Shown here: in pieces, positions 26,179-34,496 of the stretch | Numbering within the stretch: the first letter of the stretch is position 1 | How the letters are laid out: each line of letters starts with the position of its first letter | Source: Nostoc desertorum CM1-VF14 | Lineage (GTDB): Bacteria > Cyanobacteriota > Cyanobacteriia > Cyanobacteriales > Nostocaceae | Assembly: GCA_019359245.1 (NCBI GenBank) | Contig: JAHHHR010000050.1 | Coordinates: 1 to 55,772 of the forward strand | Reading direction: 5' to 3' | Length of the DNA: 55,772 nucleotides | Made by a program: the position numbers and the translations under genes | Notes under the pieces: generated by a model | The model's input: only the letters and a program-made list of their open reading frames with translations | What the model was told of the DNA's origin: nothing | Database searches by the model: none

Positions 26179-27165
26179 TCACTCTATATTAAATCTTTGT
26201 AACTTGCGCTCCCATCGGAAAAACAAACTTTCTCCATCCACCTCATCTGTCTCTTCACTTTCATTAATGAGGTCTTGGTTTTTCTCCTCTAATTCGCGCA
26301 TATACTGCCTGAGTATACCCCCAACAGCGATCGCTCTACTTTTATGCAGTTGACGGGTTAACTCTAAAAACCATTCTCTATCACCCACCAAATCTGACTC
26401 TTTCACCTGATACTTGAGAATTTCTGGGATAAGTAGTGATGGGTTATGATGTTTTGCGATCGCGCTAGTATGAACAACAGGCTGGTAATCAATCCGTAAG
26501 CACTGCTGCCACAACACTACCCATTTGGCATGAGAAAGATACCCATGACTAAAATACGAAGGCGGCACCATTGCCAAAATATGTAAATGCGGGTGTGCTG
26601 AGACTCCATCTCTACCTTTAGTTACTTCGATAGACTTCACCCAACCTTTCGCAGGCCATGCTTTCAATTCAGTGAATCGCTTAAAAGCTTTATTTATCAA
26701 ATTCAAGTTTTCCCTGAGTTCCTCAATCTGGCAATTTCTTACAGTCAAGGTGACAAACAGCCAACGGTACTTGGGGTAATCAGTGGCAACCTGTGGGAGA
26801 ATTTTGTAAGCTCTTGCTTTCCACATCAGCGATCGCCGCCACTGACAAACCGGACAGTGACGAACCCTACAGAATCGGGCATCTGATAGCTTTAACTTGA
26901 GAATACCTTCTGATTCGTCTGGCACTAATTGAAACTTCAGCAACTCGGAACATATTCTCATCCGCCAAGCATACTGCTGAAAATAATCTTCGTCTGCTTT
27001 GGCATAATAATGCAAGACTTTATCAGTATTACTTCTGTGCTTGTCCCAGATTTTACCTATAGGCGAAACTTCGGTTAAGCTCTGTATATTTTGATTTTGT
27101 TGGAACTTATTTTGAGACGATACATTAAAAGCAATAAAGTTACTGTCTGAGACTTGAGCAAACAC
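26179..27165 (-). CDS. Rolling-circle replication initiator-like protein (HUH Rep, plasmid type)
   Basis: This 328-residue protein shows the features of Rep_1-family plasmid initiators. They are a Cys-rich segment (FCRVRHCPVC, 98-107), motif 1 (WLFVTLTVRN, 135-144), the metal-binding HUH motif (HPHLHILAMV, 191-200) and a tyrosine motif (Tyr252 and Lys255 in ILKYQVKESD). It should nick and join single-stranded DNA at an origin. Flanking genes are chromosomal, so this is an integrated plasmid gene or a domesticated Rep. The motifs look intact. No double-strand origin or mobilisation gene was identified beside it. A ParA/MobD-like ATPase lies 6 kb away on the same strand. Confidence 0.85.
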   Translation of the reverse strand: MFAQVSDSNFIAFNVSSQNKFQQNQNIQSLTEVSPIGKIWDKHRSNTDKVLHYYAKADEDYFQQYAWRMRICSELLKFQLVPDESEGILKLKLSDARFCRVRHCPVCQWRRSLMWKARAYKILPQVATDYPKYRWLFVTLTVRNCQIEELRENLNLINKAFKRFTELKAWPAKGWVKSIEVTKGRDGVSAHPHLHILAMVPPSYFSHGYLSHAKWVVLWQQCLRIDYQPVVHTSAIAKHHNPSLLIPEILKYQVKESDLVGDREWFLELTRQLHKSRAIAVGGILRQYMRELEEKNQDLINESEETDEVDGESLFFRWERKLQRFNIE

Positions 27166-27334
27166 GAAATCACCAAATTAGTTTGTATCGACGCCTCAAA
27201 TTAACGCAAGTTATACGGTCAAGCCTCAGTAAAAATATTTAGGAAATTCGAGTTTTCCTTGAGTTTCTGAATCTGTCGATTATTAAAAGCAATTTCGTCT
27301 TTGTCCGACCATAGATAGCCTTGACCCGGAAAAT

Positions 27335-27922
27335 ATGTCAGATTACTTGAATAAGTACCAAAAGTCTGACAGGAAAACCATACTAATGAGAATTTGGGCT
27401 ACTACTGCTGTGCTAGCTTCTTCTTGGCTAATATCTGGGGTGATAGGTTCTGAGCCAATCAACGCTACTTCTGTTTTGGTACAAAATGCCATATCATCTC
27501 CTGTGCCAACAAATACAAAACAGATTACTGTTAGTAACACCGAGTTCGGGCTGAGGAGAGTTGACTCCAAAGGGAACGTTACTATTTTACAGGCAACAAA
27601 AGTGCCACTTCAAGAAGGAAACGCCTATGGATGGCGGATTAAACTCAAAGACTACCAAGGTGAAGTGAAATGGCGTGAAGTCTTGCGTTTACCAAAACCT
27701 CCAGTAACTTGGGGTACAGATAACGGTGAAGACTTCTCAATGTCAGCAGACGGCATGACATCTGTGACGCGACGTACACAGTCGGCTCCAGAGGGTGTGA
27801 TTGAGAATTTTTGGACGATTACTCCTGGCGATCCGCTTGGTAAGCATAGAATAGAGGTCTATATTGATGACCGTTTAATTAGTACTTTCGAGTTTGAAAT
27901 TATTCCAGTAAAGCAGATATAA
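27335..27922 (+). CDS. Secreted or membrane-anchored protein, DUF3859-like
   Basis: The 195-residue product has a hydrophobic segment (about 19-36, RIWATTAVLASSWLISGVIG) preceded by basic residues, so it is probably exported or anchored. The remaining domain is beta-rich: ITVSNTEFGLRRVDSKGNV, EGNAYGWRIKLKDYQGEVKW, and the C-terminal IENFWTITPGDPLGKHRIEV with YIDDRLISTFEFEI. This layout resembles DUF3859 domain proteins, whose function is unknown, but the match is from memory and tentative. An alternative start is the ATG at 27386. It is divergent from the Rep gene, 169 bases away. Confidence 0.7.
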   Translation: MSDYLNKYQKSDRKTILMRIWATTAVLASSWLISGVIGSEPINATSVLVQNAISSPVPTNTKQITVSNTEFGLRRVDSKGNVTILQATKVPLQEGNAYGWRIKLKDYQGEVKWREVLRLPKPPVTWGTDNGEDFSMSADGMTSVTRRTQSAPEGVIENFWTITPGDPLGKHRIEVYIDDRLISTFEFEIIPVKQI

Positions 27923-28034
27923 AAGGGTTGAGCATTGGGCATTAATTATTTGTCCCCCTACCCTCTACTCCCCTTAACCTTAAGCTGAAGAGTATCTTAG
28001 AGATAGAAGTTTGATTCTTGTTCGGTGGTGATCA

Positions 28035-28349
28035 ATGAATACAGAGGAATTCCTGCGATTGATTGAAAAGCAGCGCTCATGTCCTCAGACACTGCCAAAA
28101 GGGCTGCAAGCAATGTGGTATGACAAAAAAGATGATTGGAGCAAAGCTCATGAAATAGTTACAGATGCCAAAGATGTCGATAGTGCCTGGGTTCATGCTT
28201 ATCTGCACCGCAAAGAAGGCGATTTGAACAATGCCCATTTCTGGTATCAACGTAGTGGTCAGCCAGAGTTCCAAGGAGAATTAAGCCAGGAATGGGAAGA
28301 AATAACTTCTGTATTACTAAGGAAGGTGAACACAACGCATGAATGCTGA
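28035..28349 (+). CDS. Conserved small protein of unknown function
   Basis: This 104-residue soluble protein contains LPKGLQAMWYDKKDDWSKAH, VDSAWVHAYLHRKEGDLNNA and HFWYQRSGQPEF. The tryptophan- and histidine-rich pattern (AMWYD, AYLHRKEGD, WYxRxG) is one I have seen in conserved hypothetical proteins of cyanobacteria and proteobacteria, resembling a degenerate tetratricopeptide-like helical unit. No reaction can be assigned. Its last 11 bases overlap the ATG of the pentapeptide-repeat gene, so the two are translationally coupled and may work together. Confidence 0.75.
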   Translation: MNTEEFLRLIEKQRSCPQTLPKGLQAMWYDKKDDWSKAHEIVTDAKDVDSAWVHAYLHRKEGDLNNAHFWYQRSGQPEFQGELSQEWEEITSVLLRKVNTTHEC

Positions 28350-28707
28350 GGAATTAAAGCGGCGTTTTGCCGCAGGAGAAAGATATTTTCCAGGAATCAA
28401 CTTGAGTAGCTACAAACTAATTGGAGCCTATTTACCTGGAATCAATTTATGGGGATCTGACTTGAGTGGAGCTAACCTAGCAAAAGCTAAACTCTGGGGA
28501 GCAGATTTGAGTAGAGCCAATCTAGCCAAAGCGAACTTGACCAGAGCTAATTTAAGTGGTGTCAAACTGAATGAAGCAAATCTCCGAGGAGCGAAACTTA
28601 ACTATGCCAAGTTGTATGGAGCGAATCTGACTGGCGCTTACTACGATGAAAGCACGCGGTTTTCTAGAGGTTTTGACCCCATTAGTAGAAATATGCGGAA
28701 GGTGTGA
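28339..28707 (+). CDS. Small pentapeptide-repeat protein
   Basis: The 122-residue product is built of pentapeptide repeats from about residue 25 to 105 (ANLAKAKLWG, ADLSRANLAK, ANLTRANLSG, ANLRGAKLNY). The N terminus (MNAEELKRRFAAGERYFPGI) is a helix common to cyanobacterial pentapeptide proteins, followed by NLSSYKLIGAYLPGINLW. It ends with the frequent TRFSRGFDP motif. The fold should be a right-handed quadrilateral beta helix. It overlaps and is coupled to the preceding small gene. The function is unknown; there are no membrane segments. Confidence 0.88.
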   Translation: MNAEELKRRFAAGERYFPGINLSSYKLIGAYLPGINLWGSDLSGANLAKAKLWGADLSRANLAKANLTRANLSGVKLNEANLRGAKLNYAKLYGANLTGAYYDESTRFSRGFDPISRNMRKV

Positions 28708-28836
28708 AGGAGACTCGGTACTGGGTATTGGGGACTGGGTATGGGTACTGGGAAAAAGTTTTTAAAATTGGTGGTTGCTCTTACCCACCACCATAATTTT
28801 TCAATTTGGCATCCAATCCCCAGTCCCCAGTCCTTT
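28708..28836. repeat. Low-complexity GGGTACTGGG / CCCAGTCCCC repeat
   Basis: Multiple GGTACTGGG and GGGGACTGGG units on one side are mirrored by CCAATCCCCAGTCCCCAGT on the other, between convergent genes. It may work as a bidirectional hairpin terminator. Confidence 0.55.
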
Positions 28837-29820
28837 TTAAAGAACTGATTTTGATATTTGTTGATATGAGCCATCTAACATAGACGATATCAACATTTGT
28901 TCAAAGACTTTGGAAAGAGCAGTTTGAAAACGCTGACGATGCTTGAGTTTGAAAAAAGGTCGAACTATTTCTGCGTAGGTGTAGCCCGCCGTAGGCATCG
29001 CACCGTTATCCTTTTTATTATCAATCACTCGAATTGCTCGCAGAGTTCCCAATTGTATTTCTTTTTTGACCATCAACTCAGAAATTCCAATTGCACCGAC
29101 ACCATGTTCGATCGCTGCTTTTGTCATCTCTCCACTATTGAATACTAAAATTACATTCAATTCACTGAGATTGATTCCCCAACTTTGGAGAGCTTCTTCA
29201 AACCTTTGCTGGGTTCCAGAACCTGGTTCTCTCATCACCCAAAGGGTTTTAGTCAATTGGTTTAAATCAATTTCTCCCAACTCAAACCAAGGGTGTTTTT
29301 GACCTACCACAATTTGCAAGCGATCGCTCCCTACTATCTCGTAATCTAGAGTACTCTGGAGCGCTGGTTTAATATCTCCTTCCACCAAGCCCAAATCAAA
29401 CTGTCCTGTTGCTGTTCCGACACAAATCTCTTCTGTATTGGCTAGGCTACAGTCAATCTGAATACCGGGATATCTGCTCTTAAACTCACTAATCTTACTT
29501 GGTAGCCAATAGTTACCAATTGTTAGACTTGACCCTAATCTCAACTCACCCTGTTGCAGATTATTCAATTCTCGCAATCCCCTTTCAGTCAAGGAGACTT
29601 GATCAAGAATTTTTTGCGCTTCCACTTGCAATAATTTACCAGCTTCAGCAATCTCAATATGGCGACCAATCCGATGGAACAGTTTCACACCGTATTCTTG
29701 CTCTAAGTTGTGGATTGCTGCGCTGACGGCAGGTTGTGTAATATAAAGCTCCTCTGCTGCGCGAGTAAAGTGTAAGTGCTGCGCCACAGCCAGAAAGATT
29801 TTTAGCTGCTCAAGCGTCAT
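28837..29820 (-). CDS. LysR-family transcriptional regulator with an in-frame repeat insert
   Basis: This 327-residue LysR regulator starts at ATG 29820 (MTLEQLKIFLAVAQHLHFTR). The winged helix-turn-helix contains FTRAAEELYITQPAVSAAIH, followed by a periplasmic-binding-like sensor domain (LRLGSSLTIGNYWLPSKISE, LGLVEGDIKPALQ). The profile resembles CysR/CbbR-type members. Near the C terminus, GAMPTAGYTYAE is encoded by a 29-bp dispersed repeat (28973-29001) that keeps the frame; the following IVRPFFKLKHRQRFQTALSK looks native. The CadD-like gene is divergent 230 bases away, with an inverted repeat between, so that gene is the obvious target. The effector is unknown. Confidence 0.88.
   Translation of the reverse strand: MTLEQLKIFLAVAQHLHFTRAAEELYITQPAVSAAIHNLEQEYGVKLFHRIGRHIEIAEAGKLLQVEAQKILDQVSLTERGLRELNNLQQGELRLGSSLTIGNYWLPSKISEFKSRYPGIQIDCSLANTEEICVGTATGQFDLGLVEGDIKPALQSTLDYEIVGSDRLQIVVGQKHPWFELGEIDLNQLTKTLWVMREPGSGTQQRFEEALQSWGINLSELNVILVFNSGEMTKAAIEHGVGAIGISELMVKKEIQLGTLRAIRVIDNKKDNGAMPTAGYTYAEIVRPFFKLKHRQRFQTALSKVFEQMLISSMLDGSYQQISKSVL
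28973..29001. repeat. 29-bp dispersed repeat inside the LysR coding sequence
   Basis: The copy begins GCGTAGGTGTAGCCCGCC on the + strand and ends GCATCGC. In the LysR frame it supplies about ten residues (AMPTAGYTYA). Removing its inner 21 bases would leave GCGATCGC and the frame GAIAEIVRP, a plausible native sequence. Confidence 0.75.
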
Positions 29821-29851
29821 TCCTGCCATTTATGGTATCCCTACAACTTGG

Positions 29852-29889
29852 TGTCAAAATTTCAATCACTTCCATTTATCATTTTGACA
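29852..29889. promoter_or_regulatory. Candidate LysR operator between divergent genes
   Basis: TGTCAAAAT (29852-29860) and ATTTTGACA (29881-29889) form perfect nine-base arms separated by 20 bases, about 30 bases upstream of the LysR start and 160 before the CadD-like gene. Divergent placement beside its target is usual for LysR regulators. Binding is inferred. Confidence 0.5.
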
Positions 29890-30049
29890 AACAAAAGCAT
29901 TTGATTCTATCGGTTAGTTTGACTAAAGTATAAACCAAGGCTTCTGCACGGTCTTAAATATCCAAGCAGAGAGCAAAAGAAGCAGAGGAGTAATCAATGC
30001 CCCATGCCCAACTTCTAATTTCCAAGCATGAAAATAAGGACTTTCACAA

Positions 30050-30760
30050 ATGAGCGGTTTAGTAACTGCAATTACCACAGGGATTACGGCATTCAGCGCT
30101 ACCAACATCGATGATATTGTCATTCTGACGTTGCTTTTTTCACAAATCAATAAGACGTTTCGCAGTCGCCACATCGTTGCTGGTCAGTATCTCGGTTTTG
30201 CTGTATTGATCCTTGCTAGCCTTCCCGGTTTTTTTGGTGGACTAATTATACCGCAAGACTGGATTAGACTACTTGGTTTAATGCCAATAATCATTGGTGT
30301 AAATAGTTTACTAAAACGCGAAGAGGATTCACCAGAGGAAGCCGAAGAAGAAATCGAGCCGTCTTGTCCCTCTGTAATTGCCAGCTTTCTCTCTCCGCAA
30401 ACATACAATGTAGCTGCGATCGCCTTTGCCAACGGTAGTGATAATATCAGCGTCTACGTGCCCTTGTTTGCCAACTCTGAATTAGATAGTCTGCTGGTAA
30501 TACTAAGTGTATTCTTTTCATTAGTAGGTGTATGGTGTTATACCGCTTATAAATTAACCTACTTGCCTGCGATCGCTCAATTTTTAACAGAGAATGGCAA
30601 TACTTTTGTGCCTTGTATATTGATTGGACTAGGTATATTTATTGTTACAGAAAATGTTACTTGGACTCTTTTATCTGTAGTTTCTAGTTATATATTTTCA
30701 TTGATTTTAGGGTTCAATACTCAATCGTCGAGTGAAGATAAAGAAAAAATAAGTATCTAA
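30050..30760 (+). CDS. CadD-family (cadmium resistance-type) membrane transporter
   Basis: This 236-residue integral membrane protein has about six hydrophobic segments. It starts with the family motif TAFSATNIDDIVILTLLFSQ (Asn-Ile-Asp-Asp), with a second half carrying ANGSDNISVYVPLFA, a repeated Asn-Asp element. The acidic cytoplasmic loop EEDSPEEAEEEIEPSCP sits between halves. CadD relatives of the LysE superfamily export divalent cations such as cadmium; real substrates in cyanobacteria are not established. It is followed after 14 bases by a secreted protein gene on the same strand and faced by a divergent LysR gene, so regulated metal or solute export is likely. Confidence 0.85.
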   Translation: MSGLVTAITTGITAFSATNIDDIVILTLLFSQINKTFRSRHIVAGQYLGFAVLILASLPGFFGGLIIPQDWIRLLGLMPIIIGVNSLLKREEDSPEEAEEEIEPSCPSVIASFLSPQTYNVAAIAFANGSDNISVYVPLFANSELDSLLVILSVFFSLVGVWCYTAYKLTYLPAIAQFLTENGNTFVPCILIGLGIFIVTENVTWTLLSVVSSYIFSLILGFNTQSSSEDKEKISI

Positions 30761-30774
30761 AATAGAGGTGCATC

Positions 30775-31512
30775 ATGAATTTTCTGGTCAAAATTAATTC
30801 AAAACTGCAAAAAATATTATCCATCAATAGGAATAAAAAGATGAAAATCTGGAAATCTCTGCTAATTGTCTTGATAATTGTCGCTAATCTAGCCTTTGCT
30901 CAACCTTCTTTTGCTGATAGACCAAAATTTAGCAAAAACCCTGACTATATCGAAGTAACTAAAGCTCTGAACGAACTATCTCAGACAAAAGAAAAAGATG
31001 CCCAAACTCAAGTTGAAGGTCTTACACAAGAAGAAATTCAAAACAGAATCGATGAATTAACACTGCAAAAATATGCTTTAGAGGCAGGAAATACCTGGGG
31101 GCAATGTCGTAACGAAACAAGTAAAACTTTAGGGGTCTACGGCAAAAACCCAAAAGCTGACGATGACGATGAGAAATCCTCATACGATAATGAGCTTTAT
31201 TTTTTAGCGCCTGGTCAAACTACTCAAAATAAATGGGATTGTGATGGCATCTATCTACCGAGTGATGTCAACGTAGCAAATTTCAGTTCTAGTCCAAATG
31301 GTCAAGGCCAAGAATTGACAGGACCGGCTGCTATCAAGATACTTGATGGAACTCAGTTGGTGATTAAGACGAATCCAGATACTGCTGCGATTGAATTGAA
31401 TGTTCCTACTGTGAAGGTTCTTAACAGCAATACAGCTAACTGGTTTATCCCAAATATATCGCAGGCTCTCATAGATACACGAGTTCCTAATGCGCCTAGC
31501 AATCAGTCTTGA
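30775..31512 (+). CDS. Secreted protein of unknown function, co-transcribed with CadD-like transporter
   Basis: The 245-residue product has a signal peptide (KMKIWKSLLIVLIIVANLAF then AQPSFA-D, a good Ala-x-Ala cleavage site); translation may start at the internal ATG at 30841 rather than 30775. The mature part has a helical segment (LSQTKEKDAQTQVEGLTQEE), a region with two Cys (GQCRNETSK, WDCDGIY) and an acidic cluster (PKADDDDEKSSYD) that could bind cations. I recognise no family. The 14-base spacing to the CadD-like gene implies a shared transcript, so a periplasmic partner of that transporter is a reasonable but unproven idea. Confidence 0.72.
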   Translation: MNFLVKINSKLQKILSINRNKKMKIWKSLLIVLIIVANLAFAQPSFADRPKFSKNPDYIEVTKALNELSQTKEKDAQTQVEGLTQEEIQNRIDELTLQKYALEAGNTWGQCRNETSKTLGVYGKNPKADDDDEKSSYDNELYFLAPGQTTQNKWDCDGIYLPSDVNVANFSSSPNGQGQELTGPAAIKILDGTQLVIKTNPDTAAIELNVPTVKVLNSNTANWFIPNISQALIDTRVPNAPSNQS

Positions 31513-31564
31513 AATAAAACGGTATAGTCTATTTTTGAATGATTGTTCTCAATTTAAATAGATT

Positions 31565-31630
31565 AACAGCCAAAATCAGAGGAGAAACCTGACTGCACTG
31601 GAAAACACCTCTCTGGTCTTGGCTGTTTTC
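31565..31630 (+). terminator. Hairpin terminator after the CadD-like operon
   Basis: AACAGCCAA (31565-31573) pairs with TTGGCTGTT (31619-31627), with extra pairing inside (CAGAGGAG / CCTCTCTG) and a T-run (TTTTC) after the stem. Confidence 0.7.
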
Positions 31631-31838
31631 TTGAATTTATCTATCCTCAATCTCAGGCTTGTTTTATTTAGATATCTGCATTAAAATAAATTTTGAATTT
31701 GAAAAAATGTACAATCACAATAAATACATTTCATTAGCGCAACTATTGCGCTGGGTACAAGTCATCTGGAAGGAGATTTGCTATTCTTATTTACAGACTT
31801 TTTTGATAAGAGCCGCTTTGGGGATACGGGTGTTATTG

Positions 31839-32267
31839 ATGCAGTTAAAATTGAAATCTACAGAAGAAGATAAAGATAAAAGAAAGCCAGGACGACTGAA
31901 TCCGTCCCGGATCCGAGATCACTTGGCAAATGAGCGTACCTACCTCGCTTGGATGCGGACAGGGATTGCTCTTTTAGGTTTTGGTGTCGTTATTGTGCGT
32001 TTGCGCGCCTTCCAAGTACCCTTGATGCCCCGTCCCGGCAACGGCTGGAAGTTAGGTTTAGTCTTCTCGCTAGTGGGTTTAATCACGGTGTGGCTTTCAA
32101 CGGGGCATTATTTTGCAGTCCGTCGTGATATCGAAGAAGATACTTATGAACCAACAGACCGTTGGGTGTTGCTGTTCAGTCTCGCGATCATGATTCTCGG
32201 ATCTGGGGTAATCTATTTTGTTTTTACAACTTCTTTAGATCCATCGAGTTCGCTTATCCCTGAGTAG
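31839..32267 (+). CDS. DUF202 (YidH-type) membrane protein
   Basis: This protein has the DUF202 signature LNPSRIRDHLANERTYLAWM followed by RTGIALLGFGVVIVRLRAF. It has three transmembrane helices in all (about TGIALLGFGVVIV, LGLVFSLVGLITVWLSTG, WVLLFSLAIMILGSGVIYFV). DUF202 proteins are small inner-membrane proteins without a settled function. The frame is open upstream to 31659; I prefer ATG 31839 (MQLKLKSTEEDKDKRKPGR), which gives 142 residues, near the family norm, but starts at 31707 or 31659 (hydrophobic leader LLRWVQVIWKEICYSYLQ) remain possible. It follows the hairpin that ends the CadD-like operon, so it may be separately transcribed. Confidence 0.8.
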   Translation: MQLKLKSTEEDKDKRKPGRLNPSRIRDHLANERTYLAWMRTGIALLGFGVVIVRLRAFQVPLMPRPGNGWKLGLVFSLVGLITVWLSTGHYFAVRRDIEEDTYEPTDRWVLLFSLAIMILGSGVIYFVFTTSLDPSSSLIPE

Positions 32268-32274
32268 TAGTATT

Positions 32275-32997
32275 TTAAAACCGCACCTTATACAACTCGA
32301 ATAATTCCCCTGATTTCTGCGCTACTATTTTACCACCAGCCGCTTTAATCATTTTTTCCCACTTAGCCAAAGGCTCTAAAAACACCTCAGCTCCTAAATA
32401 GGTTTCCAGAACTGCCCAATCTTCTGCTAAAGGCTGTTCTGGGTTGAGAACGTCAAACACAAAATGTCCTCCTGGTTTTGATACCCGCTTAACTTCTGCC
32501 AGTACAGCATTCCAGTATTCGAGTGGAAAATAACAGCTAAATCCTGTTGCGATCGCTAGATCAAATTGTTCTGATGAGTAGTTTAACTGATGGGCTGTTC
32601 CTAGCTCAACACCTTTGAACAGCTTGGAATTCAACTGTGGGCCACGAGAATTAAGGGTATCCCGTGCCACATTACTGATTTCTTGCCCATGAAAAAATGC
32701 TTGCCAATCCCGCCAAGGATAAATTAAAAAGCTAATACCACAGCCAATATCCAAACAGTGCTGGTTTTTTTGAGGTTTAGCAATTTCCCAGAAAGGGGAA
32801 GCAATTCTCCCTGAGAAACTACCTCCAATCCACTCGCCAAATATCGGCATTGCCTGTACTTCGGCTGGGAGTTCAAAGTTTTCACCTTGATATTCTCGGT
32901 TAAAGCGATAGGCTATTTGGGCTACTCTTTCGTCCCAGTTGGTTGATTTGGGCGAAGTAAAGAGATTTTGGAACTGCGAATCGGACTTTTTAGACAT
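32275..32997 (-). CDS. Class I SAM-dependent methyltransferase
   Basis: This is a 240-residue protein with a methyltransferase core: motif I HCLDIGCGISFLIYPW, motif II-like region FDLAIATGFSCYFPLEYW, and motif III-like SKPGGHFVFDVLNPEQPL. The substrate is unknown; the N-terminal part (NWDERVAQIAYRFNREYQG) recurs in cyanobacterial methyltransferases annotated only by class. I start at ATG 32997 (MSKKSDSQF); the frame is open for 12 more codons, but these (MTTILRKSSKNL) lack support. It is convergent with the DUF202 gene, seven bases apart. Confidence 0.82.
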   Translation of the reverse strand: MSKKSDSQFQNLFTSPKSTNWDERVAQIAYRFNREYQGENFELPAEVQAMPIFGEWIGGSFSGRIASPFWEIAKPQKNQHCLDIGCGISFLIYPWRDWQAFFHGQEISNVARDTLNSRGPQLNSKLFKGVELGTAHQLNYSSEQFDLAIATGFSCYFPLEYWNAVLAEVKRVSKPGGHFVFDVLNPEQPLAEDWAVLETYLGAEVFLEPLAKWEKMIKAAGGKIVAQKSGELFELYKVRF

Positions 32998-33160
32998 TAG
33001 GTTTTTGCTACTCTTTCTAAGAATTGTAGTCAAATTAGCTTTGCGATGTCTCTTGACAAGCCACTTCTCTAGGGGACGCTCCGCGAACGTGTCTACGCAC
33101 CCCTAGCCAATCTCCTTACTGCGGTTTGTCCAAAGTCATTGGTATTAATCACTAATAACC

Positions 33161-33188
33161 AATGACTAATGACTAATGACTAATGACT
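33161..33188. repeat. Tandem heptanucleotide repeat (STRR type)
   Basis: Four consecutive copies of AATGACT, preceded by related AATAACC and CCAATGACT units. They end one base before the stop codon of the ParA-like gene. Heptamer repeats of this kind are a known feature of heterocystous cyanobacteria. Confidence 0.85.
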
Positions 33189-33189
33189 G

Positions 33190-33894
33190 CTATTCAACTT
33201 TTTCATACCAGATGCCTACTTTCTCAAGAGCACCATAAGCAAGCTTCAGAAAATTAATTACTCTTTGTCTCCCAATTATCCCAAATTCTTTATACTCTCT
33301 AGCCTCTGCAAACGTCAGGCGATGCTGGTCAATTATGTTTCTTTCTCTATATGTTAACTTCGGAAAATCTATAACTTTTATCTGATTTTTATTTACCATG
33401 ATCTGAAAGTTGGAGTCGGACTCTATATGCTCCCAATCATCACACAGCCCTAAATTTCTCACCAGAATATGACGGATTCTCTCACCGTAGGTATTCACTG
33501 ACTGAGTAAACAGGTTGATGCTGTCGTATCCCCCTGTCGATACAAACCATTTGCAAAACATCACTCCTTGGGAATTCCCTAGTTCAATTAATTGATTAGA
33601 GTCAATCCACCCTTGTACTGCTCTATGCGATTGTGCGGCTAAATTCACAATTACTGGCTTCTCTATCGCCCACTCAAATATTCTATCTGCCTTATTTGCC
33701 TGTCGTTCATTCTCACTAAATACAGCATACTTACATATCTCCTTATATACCCCTGCGACATCTGGATTCGATCTATCTGTCTCCACTGGTACAAACGGGA
33801 TTTTCTTATCCAGACAATACTGAATCATTGTTCTGGTAAAGAGAGATTTTCCTACCCCGCCTTTTTCACCATCCACAAAATGAATCGTCGGCAT
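33190..33894 (-). CDS. ParA/MobD-like P-loop ATPase
   Basis: This 234-residue protein begins with a deviant Walker A motif (VDGEKGGVGKSLFTRTMIQY; KGGVGKS) and has the adjacent VETDRSNPDVAG that matches the ParA/MinD class. The rest resembles MobD-like nucleotide-binding proteins, typically found in mobilisation regions of plasmids and on chromosomal islands; partition or relaxosome assistance is the usual suggestion. No ParB or relaxase gene is nearby. The Rep-like gene 6 kb to the left, on the same strand, makes a shared plasmid origin plausible. Its 3' end abuts a heptamer tandem repeat. Confidence 0.8.
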   Translation of the reverse strand: MPTIHFVDGEKGGVGKSLFTRTMIQYCLDKKIPFVPVETDRSNPDVAGVYKEICKYAVFSENERQANKADRIFEWAIEKPVIVNLAAQSHRAVQGWIDSNQLIELGNSQGVMFCKWFVSTGGYDSINLFTQSVNTYGERIRHILVRNLGLCDDWEHIESDSNFQIMVNKNQIKVIDFPKLTYRERNIIDQHRLTFAEAREYKEFGIIGRQRVINFLKLAYGALEKVGIWYEKVE

Positions 33895-34496
33895 TACAGC
33901 AACCTCTAATATTTATTAAAGTCTGATACATCTTTCCCAAACTAAGAACTTTTTGGCGATCCGATCGCCGCCTACTTGTTTTGGTAGTTTTCTGAGACAG
34001 TATAACCTTCTTCAGAGCTGATTGAAGCTGAATCTCGCAGCGATATAGCGGTTCTTAATTGCATAGGATACAGACCTAACCCCCAGCCCCTTCCCTGCAA
34101 GGGAAGGGGAGTAAGATTTAAACTTTTCTCATAAAAGGAGAGATATCAGAGTATATTGCATTCATAAACGCATGGCGGCTTCCCACAGGGTATGAAAACC
34201 CATATATCTGTATGGATTGTAAACAAACTCACTTTTTAGATATAGTCCACCCAATCTCCAGGCTGACTTTTACCTATTATGTATATATGTTCCTGAGTAA
34301 AAAAGCTGAATCTATACATAATTGCTTCAGAAAATGTCTGCTTAAAAAAATTATTAATTTGCTCATACTTTGCAAACATTTCTTCAAGTTTATACCCTTC
34401 ATAGTAGTCTCCTAAGTCGTTTTTATCAGGAAAAAAGCTATGAAATTGTTTTATCTCTACAAGTCCAGCCTTTTGGAAAGCCTGTTCAGTTGCTAG
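33895..34496. other. Noncoding interval with a G/C-rich hairpin
   Basis: No gene is recognised in 600 bases. A perfect hairpin CCCCTTCCCT-GCA-AGGGAAGGGG sits at 34087-34109 in a CAGACCTAACCCCCAGCCCC context, a common cyanobacterial dispersed repeat. A 67-codon + frame at 34212 is AT-rich, rich in Phe/Ile/Lys and unlike a real gene. Confidence 0.5.

Noticed and set aside
33121..33190. CRISPR-like array at the AATGACT repeats
   Set aside because: The units are seven bases with no spacers; this is a tandem heptamer repeat.
34212..34415. A 67-codon + strand frame
   Set aside because: AT-rich with random composition, no ribosome site, no recognisable motif.
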